Of a stretch of DNA of 64,000 bases, positions 20,900-34,640 are shown one piece after another. The notes below the pieces were generated by a model. The model saw only the letters and a list, made by a program, of their open reading frames with translations. It had not been told where the DNA came from and ran no database searches. This stretch comes from Pyxicephalus adspersus (lineage: Eukaryota; Chordata; Amphibia; Anura; Pyxicephalidae). Each line of letters begins with the position of its first letter. Positions within the stretch are counted from its first letter, which is position 1. Location: contig NC_092869.1 of the NCBI RefSeq assembly GCF_032062135.1, positions 43,489,534 through 43,553,533 on the forward strand, given 5' to 3'. Position numbers and translations under genes: made by a program.

Positions 20900-22015
20900 A
20901 TGAATGAATTCTCTCTATTTATATTGATGTTCTATCTGTATAATACGCCCACATTTGTCTCACATGTCAGGGGGTTGTAGGGATTTCTTGGAGCACACCA
21001 ATGGGATGAGGGGGGCAGTAACGCAATTATCCCGCATCCAGATAGCTCACTCCTGATTGGACGATTATCGCCAGCGCTGACGTACGAGCTGTCATTATTG
21101 CGGGACGCTGACGTGTATTTCTGCTAAACGTCATTTTCTCATCATTCCAATAAAATGAATTTCCTGGACATATAAAAAAAAAACAACCCGTGAGTCACCA
21201 ATTTCTATAACATCTCTGGTAAATATCTCAGGATTGTGTCCTGGAGGGAAACCTGAATCTTAAAATCTCATCAGACCAACATTTTCCTATCATTTCAGTG
21301 GATATTTGGTATATTGAAATAAACAATCCCTGGTATTTCCTGATACGGTGACAACGCCTCGTCCCTGCCTTACTATAGTCCTCCTGTGTTGTCACCTTGT
21401 CACATGACTTCTGTTGACTATAAGTGGCCCTTTAAACACACATTACAGGCATGGTCTGGTGTTGTCACCATCGGCATACCCACCCTGGGGGTCATCTGTA
21501 GTAGACAGGAAGCGGGTGCAGGGGAACAGCAACACTGAAAACGCATGAAGAGCGAACTTGGTGACATCAGTAGCTTTGCTGAAAAGCCAAACTGGGCCTG
21601 GTACAGCTGCTGTAGGGGGAATAGAGCTCTCTATGGAGGGCTTGAATGATTTTAGGTGTGTTGGTGACCCGACAGCTGGGAGTTGTTGCCCTTAGTGGGG
21701 CAAAAAGGAAATCCTAGGTCCACACACCTATGTACAAAATAAATAATTCTAGATGATTTCCTGTTCTGAAAACATTACAAATATATCCAACATGGGGTCA
21801 TGTGCTGTGTTGTCTCTCAATGGATGCACTGACCTTAGTTGATAGTTCTTATTGGCCGTTATTAAAGACACAAGCGTCGGGATTGGCTGAGATCTGTCCT
21901 ATGGCTGTATACAGCTGCGTGTCAGCCAATAAAAAGGCTCGCCTGAGCTCCAAACTTTTTATTCATATCTATGTAAATGGTTAAAAAGAAATCTCTCTTC
22001 ATAGCGACCATCCTA
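20900..22015. other. No gene seen
   Basis: Single-copy-looking sequence. No exon, RNA gene or transposon end recognised. Confidence 0.5.
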
Positions 22016-22017
22016 TT

Positions 22018-22300
22018 AATACACAGTATATAGCGCCATCATATTACACAGCGCTGTACAAAGTCCATAGTCATGTCACTAGCTGTCCCTCAAAGGAGCT
22101 CACAATCTAATGTCCCTACCATAGTCATATGACATTATTACAGGCTAAGGACAAATTTGGGGGAATGTGGGATGAAACCCACACAAACACAAGGAGAACC
22201 TGCAAACTCCATGCAGATATTTTCCTGGCCAAGATTCGAACCTGCGACCCAGCTCTGCAAAGGCTAGCGTACTAACCACTGAGCCACTGTGCTATATATA
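22018..22300 (-). mobile_element. tRNA-headed SINE with LINE-type tail
   Basis: On the minus strand the head reads GTGGCTCAGTGGTTAGTACG (pol III A-box-like) and GGTTCGAATC (B box). The tail includes AGATTGTGAGCTCC and CAGCGCTGTGTAATATGATG. About 280 bp, slightly deleted in the middle. Family name uncertain. Confidence 0.8.
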
Positions 22301-23235
22301 GTTTTCTGTCCCTTTAAGTTTGGCAAGTTTTGTGCGACCATTAGAGATCGCCGGGATAATTAACCAACTTAATACTAATTAGAACCCCAGCCAATCACAG
22401 CGTCCCTGGACAGACACTGGCAGAACAGTGCTGACACTGAGATTTTCTTGGCTGTTACCATGGCAGCCGGATTCAACTATTGATTGTTAATTAGGAGAAA
22501 CATTTTACTGGGTGAATTTAAATATTTATTTTGTTTTTGTTTGCGTGATATCACCATATCACCCGGACCAGACAGTCACATGACCCGGTAAATAAATGGT
22601 TGGAGATATTGATGGGAGGGTATCATTGGGTTAGCGGGCATTTAAAGCCCAGGGCACCCTTAAAATTCACCAACCCTCATTTACCACCCCTATTGATTCA
22701 TTTTACCACAAGGTGGGGCCCTTAGTTGGCACATCATTCACCATTGCTGCTCCTTTCAGGGTGACTGAGGATAATCTCCCCTCATGATTGCTGTTATCTG
22801 CCCCATGCATGGAGTCTTATTACCCCGGCCCTGTCTGTTTGCCCTCTTGTATTCCAAATGTCGCCCCCGCCTTTCCCTTCTTCGTAGCCTTCATTTAGTG
22901 ACAGATCCGAGTATAAATTCCCGGTGAATCTGCAGCATGAGATTGTTCATTACCCACCTAATGGGACGTGTTAATGGGATGGCATTGTAGCCCCCGGCTG
23001 ATATATGAGGGGATTGGAGGGGTGTAATTACCACAATGTCTCACCAGACTCTCACATCTATGAGGGGCACTGGAACGGTGCGGGGTAAAGGGGCAAATTA
23101 TAATAAAGGGTAATAAAGCTGCACTGTCATGTCAGGAAATGGGGAGCCTCTATGGGATCGCCATAGCTTGCCCCGTGATTTGTATCCATCCAATAGACGC
23201 ATTTCCAAGTTTATTGTAATAAATCTCTTTATAAC
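22301..23235. other. No gene seen
   Basis: No exon, RNA gene or clear repeat recognised. Confidence 0.45.
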
Positions 23236-23770
23236 ATCTGAGGGTCGGGCAATTTACCACCATTACTGGGGGGTATTTAGCACAATTACTGTTGAGGAGG
23301 GAATTATTCACAAATACACTGGCGAGTGGGGTATTTACAATGATTATCAAGGGGTGGGCTATGTATAATGATTTCCGCAGGGGCGGGGTATTTATCACAA
23401 TTACCATGGGGGCGGGGTATTTATCACAAATATAGCAGGTAGTGGGCTACTTACAAAGATTACCCAAAGAGGGTGGAAAATTTATCATGATTACCTTAGG
23501 GGTTGTAAATTAACACAGGGAAGGGACATTTATCACAGGTACCTCAGGGGTGGATCATATAAATGCCTACCAATGAGGTATACTGCAGGAGGGGGCAAAA
23601 TAACATTTCCACAGGAGTGGGCAATTTATCACAATCACTTTAGGGGTGGGCAGTTTACTATAATTACAAAAAAGTGAACAATTTAACATGAATACCGCAG
23701 GGATGGAAAGTTTATTATAGGCACTGCAGGGGTGGGCAACGTACCATGAATACCGCAGGGGTGGGCTGAC
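23236..23770. repeat. Degenerate minisatellite
   Basis: Irregular 30-45-bp units around GGGGTGGG(C/T)A-TTTATCACAATTACC. Open frames here are by-products. Confidence 0.75.
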
Positions 23771-26700
23771 CCACCCTTGGACATCAGCGGCTCATGTATA
23801 ACCACCCACATCTGTGCTTGACCAATCAGAAAACATGGTGCAGCAGCTTCATCACTGGTTATATTGTGTGATTGGCCAGATGGGATAGGGGCGGAGACAT
23901 GACGCCAGAACTGGTATCTGTTCATGGGGGAGGGATGTTGGGAGTACACAGGGAGTTCTACAATCTCGTAAAACACAGAATTCCAGGCAATAACGGCGGA
24001 ACGTCTGGAGTTCAGCTTTAACCCTTCATAGCTCCATGCTGGGTCATTGTCCAGGCAGCAGTAGCGGTTGTGCTGCGTCTGTGGTTCCTCTTTGTGTGGT
24101 GCAGCCGGGGCCGGGGCCTCATTAATAGGGAAGACGTGCTGGCGTTACTCATCTTTAGTGACAACACGCACTGTTTGCGGCCCCTCGCCTCCATTGTCAC
24201 GCCGCTCTTCTCTCGTCCTTCTCCCACAGGCTTTATCTGATACAATTTGCAATTTAAAAAATGCGACACAAAATAATTAAGAGCGGCCCCGTCTGCGTTG
24301 CTGTGCGAGGACGAGAGGCGCCGTGACAGATTGCGGTGACACACAAAGCGTCTGCTTGTCTCCTGTGCGTGGCACATGTCATGTTTTTTGGTATTGCTGC
24401 TGAGCCCGGCACCTCGGGGCCATCGTAAGGAAGATGAAATTCATCTGCTTGATAATTCTTCATTCCGGAAAGAACACCGAGGCCTAACCACAACTGGGCC
24501 CCAACAATGCAAATAGAGAGCCCTGGCGCTTTAACTAAACCGAACCAGCAAAATCTCATAGACACTTTATTGGAATTTAGGAAATTACTAAATCTGCAGC
24601 TATTATTAAAATGATCCCTTGGTGATCCTGCCATATGGATTCTTGTTCAGGTGCTTCCTGTATGGTGATGACGCTTTGTCTCTTGATTGTGTTCCTCCGT
24701 TGTCACATGGGCTTCCAATAGAGAACACAAGTGGCTGTTGTCACCATCAGGAAAGCCATGCCGCCGTCATTAGCGTGCAGACAGATATTTTCTGGAGGTC
24801 CCCGGCCTCTTAGGGCCCCAGAAAGGCCAATGACGCTCCTAGATTTCGAGGATTTTGGATCCTCCGCTCTTCCTTTCCCGACCCATGGCGGCCATGTAAA
24901 CATGGCGACTCCTTCTAATGGAGGCATCAATCCTGCCAGCTCATTAACAAGAGAACCGGTCATGAGTGTCACCCCGCAGCTTCGTCTTCCTTTTCCACAT
25001 GATATGAAGGGAGAGACCCCCCCCAGAGGTGACGCCGCCTGACTATACCCGCGCAGTCCGGCATTAAAGGGAAACCTTGTGAACCACACACTCATTAGTT
25101 TGTATCTCTCGGCTGGAATTGGCACTTTCATGCCCGGCATTGTAAATTTCGAGAGAAATCCTAATGAATATGGATGATGGCATGGTCCTCCTGTGACCCC
25201 CCCAGCGCATTCCATGGAAAAGGAAGCTGGGGGTCACCGGTTGGGGCTTCCATTAGCATTAACCCCTGCATTTCCAAGGCACCATTCATGGTGGCCTTGG
25301 TCTCCCAGCTCCATGAGACCGATCGGCCTCACCTATTGATTATCGATCGCTTCTCATTAGCACTCTGAACGATTTTATGGATTTCTGCAGAGAAAGCTGA
25401 AGGATGAAGTGATCGCATGCGTCCATTCTGTTTGCAGTCAGAACCAATAGACCAAAAAGTTTGTTGCAAGATATGGAACAAAGACTTAAAGTATATGAAA
25501 ACCTTTCCTGTATAGGGTGACAACAGTCTGTCTGCACCTTTAAAATGGCGTCTGTGTTGTCATCCCATCTTACAGATGACAAGTGGCAGTTTCAGCACAT
25601 ATCATGCAGCCAGGATCCAACGTTGTCACCATCAGAAGTTCACCCTGAAAAATGCCCTGCAGCCATCACTGCCCTTGTTAGATTTAATGGGGATGACCCA
25701 GGGTGACTACGCTGCTCCTTCACAGATATAGTACAGTGTGTGTTGTCACCCTAGGACAGGAAGCGTTTTACTGGCAGGATCACCATGTGAGAGAAAAAAA
25801 GCCTGAAGATAGAAAATGAATGATGCCGCCACATCTGAAGAGGGGTAATACCCAATATCTGACATTTCTGTTCTCACGTCCTATGGTTCTGCTTTCTCTG
25901 TAGCCGTGGTACTACAATCCCCATGGTGGTGGAAATGCTGGGGGTTGCAGTTCTTTAAGCAGGCCTAGTTGAGCATTCAGCTCCATTTCTGTCCATGCAG
26001 GGCACTTACAGAATTGCCATCAGGACTGAAACATGGCTGCAATCTGTGGCAGCAATTAGATTCCTATAGAATGCGACAGATGGCGCGGAGATTTGTGGCG
26101 TTTGCCATGTGTGTCATTACTAGAAATGGCGGCCATTAGCTAAAATGCCTCTTCCTACAGGGGGCACTGTGGGGGGCCGGCACTTGGCAGCGATCACCTG
26201 GCGGTGTGGAGCCATTTGTCATTCCCAGCAGCGTCTCCTCCGGCTACATGGCAAGTGCGTCGCCATCAGGTGTGAATGGCGCAATAAATGCCGATAAATC
26301 TTTATGGCGGAAATCTAAAGCAGCAATTTCTAGGATTGGATACAAAATCTTTGTGGCAGCAGAATAATCAGTGATTATTGGATATCTGTAGCCAGTGAAT
26401 GCGCCCCGTGTCATTTGTGAACATAGACACCAGAATTGACATGATTGTAGTAGATGGTGACCCCGGATGATGGCTGAACAGATATGGCTCCGTCCTTCTG
26501 GAGAGAGAAGCAGATGGCAGCATTGTCAGGGGGGTGCAGTGATCTCTAAAAAATACCTGAAAGTGTTACACTGACATATTACTCAGCATGCTGCTCTGAT
26601 CTGGTGACAGGTCCACTTTAATGACTCCCGCATCTTCTGGAGCACACGGAGCGGGAATAGCGCAGTGACAACCCTGATACGTTCCGCTCTTCCATCTCTG

Positions 26701-27834
26701 TGTCTGCGGCTCGTGGCCTCCTCTTGAGATGATGGCGGTTGTCACTTCTCATCTGCGGCTCATTTTCTGAAATTGTCCCCAATTTCCCCAGAAATAAACC
26801 AGTGAAATGATCGCAGTGAATGCGACAAAATGAGACGTTTGCTGCGGAATATAAACGTCGGAATAACCGGACTTCACTCCTGGTCTCACATCTTCTGCCT
26901 CCTCAAAAGATGGAAAACTTTTTTTTTGGGGGGGGGGTTAGCGGTCAATGTCTGTGGTTATATTAGCAGCAAAAACAATTTATTATTTTTTTGTAATATT
27001 GTGATCAATAGAATCACTCTGCTCACCGACATGTCACTGGCTACATACTTCATGTCAGTGGCAGCTTGTGGGTGATGGCTTTAGAATCTGCAATGGCAGC
27101 TCCTGTATTGGCCCTGAAAAGTCCTCTTCTGACTTTAGCAATTAAACTGCCTGCGTTGTCCCTTTAAGGATCGGGATCACAGTGCTCATGTATAGTGTTG
27201 TGCACACCGGGGTGCTGGGGGATGGGACTGCGCCTAATTGTGCGATATACCCTCTGCGGCTGTATATCTGTAAAAGTGGACTCTAAATTCCAGGCTTTTG
27301 CTGGGGAGGGGAGGTCATTACCATATAGAGAGTCCATTTAAATGCTGATTGGCTGCTGAATGTGCGATGGCGTCCGCGGTGAGATATAGCAGCCGTCTAA
27401 TGAAGAGCGAGTGCGGATGAGAACACGATTATTTCTACAGGGAGATGAGACCATCAGAGAGACCAATGAGAACCCAGAGACTAAATTACTCCAGATTGAT
27501 TCACTTTGTGGCGGAGCACGGCGAATCCCAACCCACTAAACTCTAACGAAGAGGGATAATTGGTGGATAATGAGGTCACGCGGTGGATTAAAGGAGAGAT
27601 CCCCAGGGAATTTTAGGCTGGTCACCATTTGTATAAAAGATTTGTAAAAATGGAGAACCAAGGAGTGGTGAGCTGAAACTCACCACTGCTTCTTAGGTTA
27701 AGGTCTGCGCCCACCATAATCGCTCACACTGGAGGGAGTGCTTGTGGGGCATCACCAGACCGGCTCAACCAAATTCGAGGTGCAAGCAGACACCAGAAAA
27801 ATAACGCAGGAAAATAACGCCTGGCTACCTGAGA
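23771..27834. other. Four kilobases without gene or clear repeat
   Basis: Mostly non-repetitive with several open but unconvincing frames lacking matched splice sites. A CTCF-like CCTACAGGGGGCACT lies at 26154-26168 (plus). A short dispersed segment (GTTACACTGACATATTACTC...GGTGACAGGTCC) at 26565-26620 recurs at 43118-43180. Conserved non-coding DNA is possible but cannot be judged without comparison. Confidence 0.45.
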
Positions 27835-28400
27835 CCCTACCAGTGTCCTGCCCCAATATTTCCCAATATCTCCCCTCTATGTGGACCCGAACAATTCCCC
27901 ACCAGTGCCCTGCTCAATAAATCCTATCCACCTGAATCCCAAAAATGCCCCAACAAGGGTCCAACCCCAATAACATCCTTCCATATGAACCCCAATAATT
28001 CCCACAAGCGTCTTTCCCCATTACGGTCACGTGAACCTGAACATTTTCATACCAGTATCCCACCCTAAACAGCCATGTGCACCCCAATTATTCCCAATGG
28101 GTGTCCCACCCCTGTCTGCATGACCCCCAAATAATGACCCCCCGATCAATAACACCCATCCATATGAGTCCCAACGTTTTGGCACCAGTGTCCCCCATCC
28201 ACATGAACCCCAATAATTCCTATCTAGTCTCCCACCTCAATAACACCCATTCACCTGAGCTCCAAAATCCCACCACTGTCCTGCTCCAATAATTCCAATC
28301 CACATGACCCCCAATAATGCTCCACCAATTTCCGATGTTCAAGAATTCTAATCCACAACAGCCCCAATAATTTCCTACTACTGTCCTGCCCCAAAAATGG
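27835..28400. repeat. Degenerate C-rich minisatellite
   Basis: Irregular units of about 50 bp built from CCCCAATAATTCC, CACCAGTGTCC and CCATATGAACCC. Confidence 0.75.
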
Positions 28401-28869
28401 TGTCCATGTGAGCCCCAGATTTTTGCTATTGGCGTCCCACTGTCACTGCTTGGATATTCTTAATTTTGCCTCCTGCTGTCACTACTTTGCTGAATGTGTA
28501 GCGCTCCCTAGGCAGTGGCGGTGGGGGGAGGCGTTCACATTATTTGGGTAATCCAGCGCTCAATGAATCCTCCCGCCACTTGCTGCTGAGCTTAAAGAGA
28601 CAGTGACCTCCCACCCGCTTTGCGCACATGACAAACAACCTAATTCTCATTGAAAATAGTTTATTGTTTATGTGACCATTAAAACATCCCCAGATTTTGT
28701 CATGTTTACCCTAAAGGAAGTTTCAATTGACTCACATCGCCCTGAAATCCCTGCCGTTCCCCATTCCTTTTGTTCTGCCCCAGGACTTGTTTGGTGGGGG
28801 AATGCAGCACAGCATATCGGGTCAACTGCTGGTGTTGAGGTTTTTATTGGGGATCACCTTAGGGTCCGC

Positions 28870-29960
28870 ATTAGTGTCAGCTTTAAGGGCTTGGAGTTTC
28901 CATTATGGTATGGGTTAGTACAAGAGCCTGCATGGGGCAGATAGGGTTATCGCTAATGCCAGGTTTGGTATTAGGGTTAGTTTTAGGGTCAGGCTTGGGG
29001 TTTGCACTGAGCTTTGTGTTTCCACAAGGGCCTGCACTGGCCACATCCCTATGGTTAGGGATAGCGTTAGAGTAGGAATGAGTCAGTTTGGGGTAATGTT
29101 ATTGCTGTTATTGCTTGCTCCAGGTTTGGTGTTAGGATTGGCATTAGGCTTAGTTTTAGGGTCAGGCTTGGGGTTTGCACTGATCAACGTCTTGGCACAA
29201 GGGCCAGCATTGGGCACAGCCATATGGTTAGGGATAGTGTTAGAGTGGGAATGACAAGTGGGGTTAGGGATGGGTTCAATTTTGGGGTAATGTTTTTGCT
29301 GTGCCAGGTTTGGTGTTAGGATTGGCATTAGGGTTAGTTTTAGGGCCAGGCTTGGGGTTTGCACTGATCTATGTCTTGGCACAAGGGCCAGCATTGGGCA
29401 CAGCCATATGGTTAGGGATAGTGTTAGAGTGGGAATGACAAGTGGGGTTAGGGATGGAATTGCACTGAGCTATGTGTTTCGACAAGGGCCAGCATTGGCC
29501 ACATTCCTATGGTTAGGGATAGCGTTGGAGTGGGAATGAGTCAGCGTTGGGGTAGTGGTATTGCTGTGCCAGGTTTGGTATAAGGGTTAGGTTTAGGGCC
29601 AGGCTTGGGGTTTGCACTGATCTATGTCTTGGCACAAGGGCCAGCATTGGGCACAGCCATATGGTTAGGGATAGTGTTGAAGTCTGAATGATAAGTGGGG
29701 TTAGGGATGGGGTCTGTGTTGGGGTAATGCCATTGCTGTGCCAGTCTTGGTGTTAGGATTGGCATTAGGGTTAGTTTTAGGGCCAGGGATAGTTTTAAGA
29801 ACAGGCTTGGGATTTGCACTGAGCTATGTGTTGGCACGAGGGCTGGCATTGGGCACAGTATAGGGTTGGGGTTAGCATTGGACGATTATCTTTAGGGGTA
29901 GGGATGGAGTAATGTCATTGCTTTGCCAGGTTTGGTGTTGGGTTGGCACTGTCAGTGCTA
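28870..29960. repeat. Long-unit minisatellite rich in GGTTAGGG
   Basis: Composite units of about 180-250 bp. CACAGCCATATGGTTAGGGA recurs at about 29216, 29399 and 29652, and AAGGGCCAGCATTGG recurs with it. GTTAGGG words are common, but never as a pure (TTAGGG)n run. Confidence 0.9.
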
Positions 29961-30439
29961 AGGGTTAAGGCCACCGGAGGAGAGGAGAATCCTTAGTTTT
30001 ATTCTGCTGTGTATTTCCTGCCCTGAGATGGAGGTACAGACCACGTGACATTGCCATGACCCCGCCATGTCCCCTGTAAGATGAATTAGATCCGTGTGTC
30101 CTCATTGCACATTCATTGTCATGTGTGCCATGTTGTACATTAGTTCAGCAGATTGGGAACACGGTGACACGGCTCTGCCGGGATCAATGCGTTCATGGAA
30201 TGCTGATGGATGAGCCAGTCCCAGGTTTCTTCTCTTGCTGTCAGGCAGCTGTTGTGTTCTCCAACATCAGGGAACACATTTCCATAAATAAATCACCTGA
30301 CAAATATCATTAGATTTTCCTGCACACAGAATACGCAACTCATTCCTTCACTGCACCATCCCATTACTTCACATGTCAGGTTTGACTGGAACCATGACTA
30401 AACAGAGAAATAAAGAGGGATGTGACACTGTGGAGGACT

Positions 30440-31100
30440 TATAGTGAGGAGGGCTGACACTGCAGAGCACCGTCAGTGAGGAGGGCTGACATTTGCAGAG
30501 GCTGAAACTTTGGGGGATTTACCTTCTAGAGAGTTGACACTGGGGAAGGCTGACACTGTGGAGGGCTGACACTGCAAAGTGCTCACACTGAAGAGGGCTG
30601 ACAATGAGGAAAGCTAACACTATGGGAGGGCTGACACTGGGAAAGGCTGACATTGTAGAGGGCTGACACTGAGGAGGGCTGACACTGGGGAAGGCTGACA
30701 CTGCAAAGGGCTGATACTGGGGAAGGCTGACATTGCAGAGGGCTGACACTGCGGAGGTCTGACACTGCGGAGATTTGACACTGTGGAGGGCTGACACTGT
30801 GGAGTGATGACACTGCGGAGGACTGACACTCCGAAGGGATGACACTATGAAGGTTTGACACTGCCAAGGACTGACACTGGAGGGGTTGACGTTCTAGAGG
30901 GTTGAGACTGACATTGCAGAGGGCTGACACTGCGGAGGGCTAACACTGCAAACGGGTGACGGTGAGGAAGGCTAACACTGGCGAGGGCTGACACTGGTGG
31001 GGACTGACACTGGGGTGGAAGGCTGACTTTGTGGAGGACTTCTACCTGGGAGGACTGACACTGGGGATGGCTTATATTGCTTAGGAATGGCAATGGGAAG
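30440..31100. repeat. 16-bp minisatellite
   Basis: Units GCTGACACTG plus six variable purine-rich bases (for example GGGAAG, CAGAGG), period 16 with slips. It explains the serine/valine/glutamine-rich open frames on the minus strand. Confidence 0.9.
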
Positions 31101-32564
31101 GACAATCAGTGTCTCCATATTTTAGAAGACATAATCATCCTACTCAGTGTCCCCTCCCCCATGGGGTGTTCCCTTCAACCTTTTTGTATTCTACCTGTTA
31201 CCAGGTGTGCACCTATGACCTGAGAGACAGCACACAATAATAGGTAAGAGGCCCTGAGCAGTCACTTCCCTGCCCTCTCCCGATCACTCTGCTGCAGAAT
31301 TCTGGTGTTGGAGAGGGTGAGAGCAGAGGGCTCCTTTAGGTACATCCACTGATTTATGATTGGTGCACACGGTGTCCTCTCCTCACCTGCTGATATCTGA
31401 GCAAATCGTCACAAAGGGCTGAACTTTTTACTGCCAATATAAATCCTGCAGGTGGGACGGAGACTTATTCCTCCTCATACCCGGATTTTATGTTTGCCCG
31501 ATGACAAAACCGCTCCCGACTCTGAATTGCTCCGGTGTACAGTACAAATTTAAATCTACGACAATCTCTGGGCTGCGGCAGAAGAATAACGCTCGTATAT
31601 TCTGGAGCCGGATATTTATTGTCCATTCAAACTCTGTCAGCTCGACTGGAAAATAAAATATCAGCAAAACTTTATTTTTGCTATCATCAGTTTTTTTCCC
31701 TTCCTTTGTGAAGGGTTTCTGGGCCCGGCGAACATTTTTTATGTTCCATATAATAATTTGAGAGTCGATTCAGAATCCGTCCTCCGTTCCCCCGGAGCGT
31801 TTATTGCCGCGCTGTCTCTTTCTGCAACCCATAAAGTGCCAGCTAATTCCGATTATTCAAATATTTGTGTTTTCCCAACTCCAGCCCGCGATCTTTGTTT
31901 ACAAAATGATTTTCTTTTTCTCGGCTTTTTATTTGGCGTTGTGAGGACATATTTCTCTCATAAATCCAGCACCAGGCAGTTTATGGCTCTTCGTTTGTCA
32001 AAGTAATACTCCAGAATGAAAACTGTTAAAAAGTCTGTGAGAGCGGCCGAGGGCGGCAAATTTACCGATCTTTAGTGGATGAATGGAAACAGCCGGCAAC
32101 ACCTGTAAACCGGGTACTCAGATGACGAATATTTGGTGGGGGGTACTAAAAACATGGGGGACCTGGGCCGTGTCTTCTGGTGCAGAGGGTGCACCTACTC
32201 AGGGCCCATGAGGTCAGGAAAGGGCGCCCTGGTTAAATCTGATGATGAATTTCTCATATAAGCATTAGCACGGCATCTTTTGGCTATACCAAAAAAAAAA
32301 GACAGCAACTACAAACATTGCAAGAGAATCAAGTTTTTTAGGTTCCTTTTTGCGGGATTTTTTCACATGAGTCACTTCCCTGCCACCGCCTTCTCCCCCT
32401 CCCCCTTTGAACTCCTAGCCCTCTCTTTTTCAGGGAGTGCTGAAAAACTATCTGTGCAGGTCCAGCTCCTCTGCCCTTCACCAGCCAACGTGAACTTTGA
32501 TGTAGCTGCTGGGTGAAGAGTAAAGGGAGATTCTATAGAGCAGCCATTCCCCCACCTAGGGTTC
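31101..32564. other. No gene seen
   Basis: A non-repetitive stretch at about 31500-32010 has an 82-codon open frame (31758-32006) without splice partners. It may be conserved non-coding DNA. I do not call a gene. Confidence 0.4.
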
Positions 32565-33124
32565 CTCTAGGGCGGAGGTAGGCAAACTCAGGCCTTTAGG
32601 CCAGATACAGCCTAGCCAGTATTCCATATATTCCAGTCCATAATATAATATTCCAGTCCAGCCTAACGCCCCCCCTAGTTGTTTATTGTTGGATCCGGCC
32701 TAATTGAATTGTCGAGTTCCCACAATATCATCAAGGTCCCGCACAGTAACCCCAATTACAATGCCTAAATAGCAGAAGCAACGCACAGCAACCAGTCTCT
32801 GGAAGGTTGACCTCGAACGTCGTGTCTTCAACCACGACTGACGAATTATTCTTCAACCAACGCGGCAACAAAGCCCTGTGTTTAGTGTGCAACGACACCA
32901 ACAGCACTTTCAAGAAGTTGAATCTCAAGGGGCATTCTGATGCCAAGCACGTGCATACGTACAAAGACTACACCGCGGATGAGCGGAAGACTAAGGCTGC
33001 TCGCTTGCTGACACGGTTGGAAAAACCTTTCCTTGGACACTTTGTTTCTTCTGGCCTAGTGTGCCTTCTTGATCTCCTGAAATGGCCTAGTAGTCAAAAA
33101 AGTTTGCCGACCCCTGCTCTAGGG
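32565..33124. repeat. 8-bp target-site duplication flanking a hAT element
   Basis: CTCTAGGG occurs at 32565-32572 and again at 33117-33124, immediately outside the element ends. It fits the nTCTAGAn preference known for hAT transposons. Confidence 0.9.
32573..33116 (+). mobile_element. Non-autonomous hAT transposon keeping a zinc-finger exon
   Basis: 544 bp. The left end is CGGAGGTAGGCAAACT. The right end, reversed, reads CAGGGGTCGGCAAACT; together they are imperfect hAT terminal inverted repeats, with a perfect 8-bp target duplication. Inside, a frame from about 32820 to 33030 resembles the N-terminus of hAT transposases: DELFFNQRGNKALCLVCND, then NLKGHSDAKH, a C-x2-C...H-x4-H BED-like finger, then ERKTKAARLLTRLEK. 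The rest of the transposase (catalytic core, dimerisation domain) is deleted, so the copy cannot move itself. The frame has no clear in-frame ATG. Confidence 0.9.
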
Positions 33125-34640
33125 GTTCCTCAACTTTGGGCCAATTGACCTCCCATATGATGATGCCTGCATAGTTTTGGGGACGGCATCACTTGATAAA
33201 GCCAGTCACATGACTCCAATGATGTTTATATGTGTCTATAAGGACAGTGTTCTAGCCACTACTGTAGGGGGCATTATTTCCAGCGATCACCAATTCAAGA
33301 GGCTTTCCCCTATTTACACCCCAATAAATTGATAGTAGCAAGGGTAAAAGGTTTGTCACTTGTGTGATAGCTGTGAGCCTGCTGGTGTTGCTGACCTCAC
33401 ATCCAAGATGGCGGCACCCAGCAGAAGTCTCAGGTAGGTGGATAGGTACACCGAGAAGGATTTTACAAGGGAAATAACATGCCGAAAATACAATATATGA
33501 GAAACGAATGGTTGGTGACAAGCCCTCTTTACATACAACAAACATTTTAGGTGACACAATTCACATTTGTATATTTTATTTGTTTGGTTCAAGATGTTAC
33601 ACAACAAGAGAAAATATAATACAATGACCAAAGAAATTGGTAAAATTCAACTTTTTGTGGGGTCATTATCTGATCATCACCGCTCCCCTTTTATTTCATA
33701 ATTTCACCCCCCCCATCCCCAAATCCAATCGTCTAATCACATCCATTTGTCGCATTATTTGTCGCATTCGCCGTTTTGGAGGCTCTTTTGTTGCTGGTGA
33801 CTCCAGGGGAGGATTATAGGGTATTTGCGGTTTGCTTTGATTATTAATGTGTTTTCTGCCTTTGAAGTGACGGAAGAATTCGATTCGGGGGAATCGGCTG
33901 GTCCTGGCTTTAGTTACATCGTTATGGATAAAAAATCTGTGAATGCTAAATAAAGCAGCGGGAATTGTGAGCGCATGACTGAGGCAGCGTGGTGAATGAA
34001 GTGAATGTGGCTGAGCAATATGGACTGGACACAGCGTCCTGGCATCACCTGCTCATTTCCTGCACCTATAGCAGTCACTGTTACCCCTACATAAAAGTGG
34101 ACCTGTCATTGAAGTCACATGATACATGAGCCAGAAGGGCCCCACTTCATATCATAATCATCCTACTAGCATGAAACATGACATGATAAAAGTCCTTCTT
34201 ATCCCATGTGACCTAACGCCTAGGCAAAGATCACATGGTGGCTGTGAATGGGCCAATCTAATTTGCAAGGTTCAGCAGCCAATGAGGAGTCACCCTGCTA
34301 TGCCATCCTTTCACTTGTTTTTTGCTGGATAAATGGTTCATTTTATTAACGCTGCATGGAGCGAGCGGGCTTGGAGCCGGCTGATGTCCTGTTTACCAAT
34401 CACATAATTAATTAACGGGACGAGGATGCGGACGAAGTGTTGATGCTGATGAAAAAGCTTCAGATCTCCAGATAATAAATACTGCCGACAAAATTAGGGA
34501 TATAAAACAGATTTAATGAGCTCCAGAAAACAAGCGGAAACATTGTACCGGTTTAATTTCAATTAAAGATATCAACAAAGAGACCCCCCACCGCTAACTC
34601 TGATACGCATTGTTTTTGGACAGAGGCCTGATAGATTTAT
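33125..34640. other. No gene seen
   Basis: Ordinary sequence with no convincing exon. AAAGTGGACCTGTCATTGA near 34094 recurs in similar form at 13360. Confidence 0.45.

Noticed and set aside
24018..24634. Overlapping minus-strand frames of 119 and 126 codons
   Set aside because: No splice context, no recognisable domain, and composition like surrounding non-coding DNA.
28870..29960. Interstitial telomere array
   Set aside because: No run of three or more perfect TTAGGG units; it is a longer-unit minisatellite.
30519..31105. Minus-strand frames rich in Ser, Val, Gln and Cys
   Set aside because: 16-bp minisatellite read in rotating frames.
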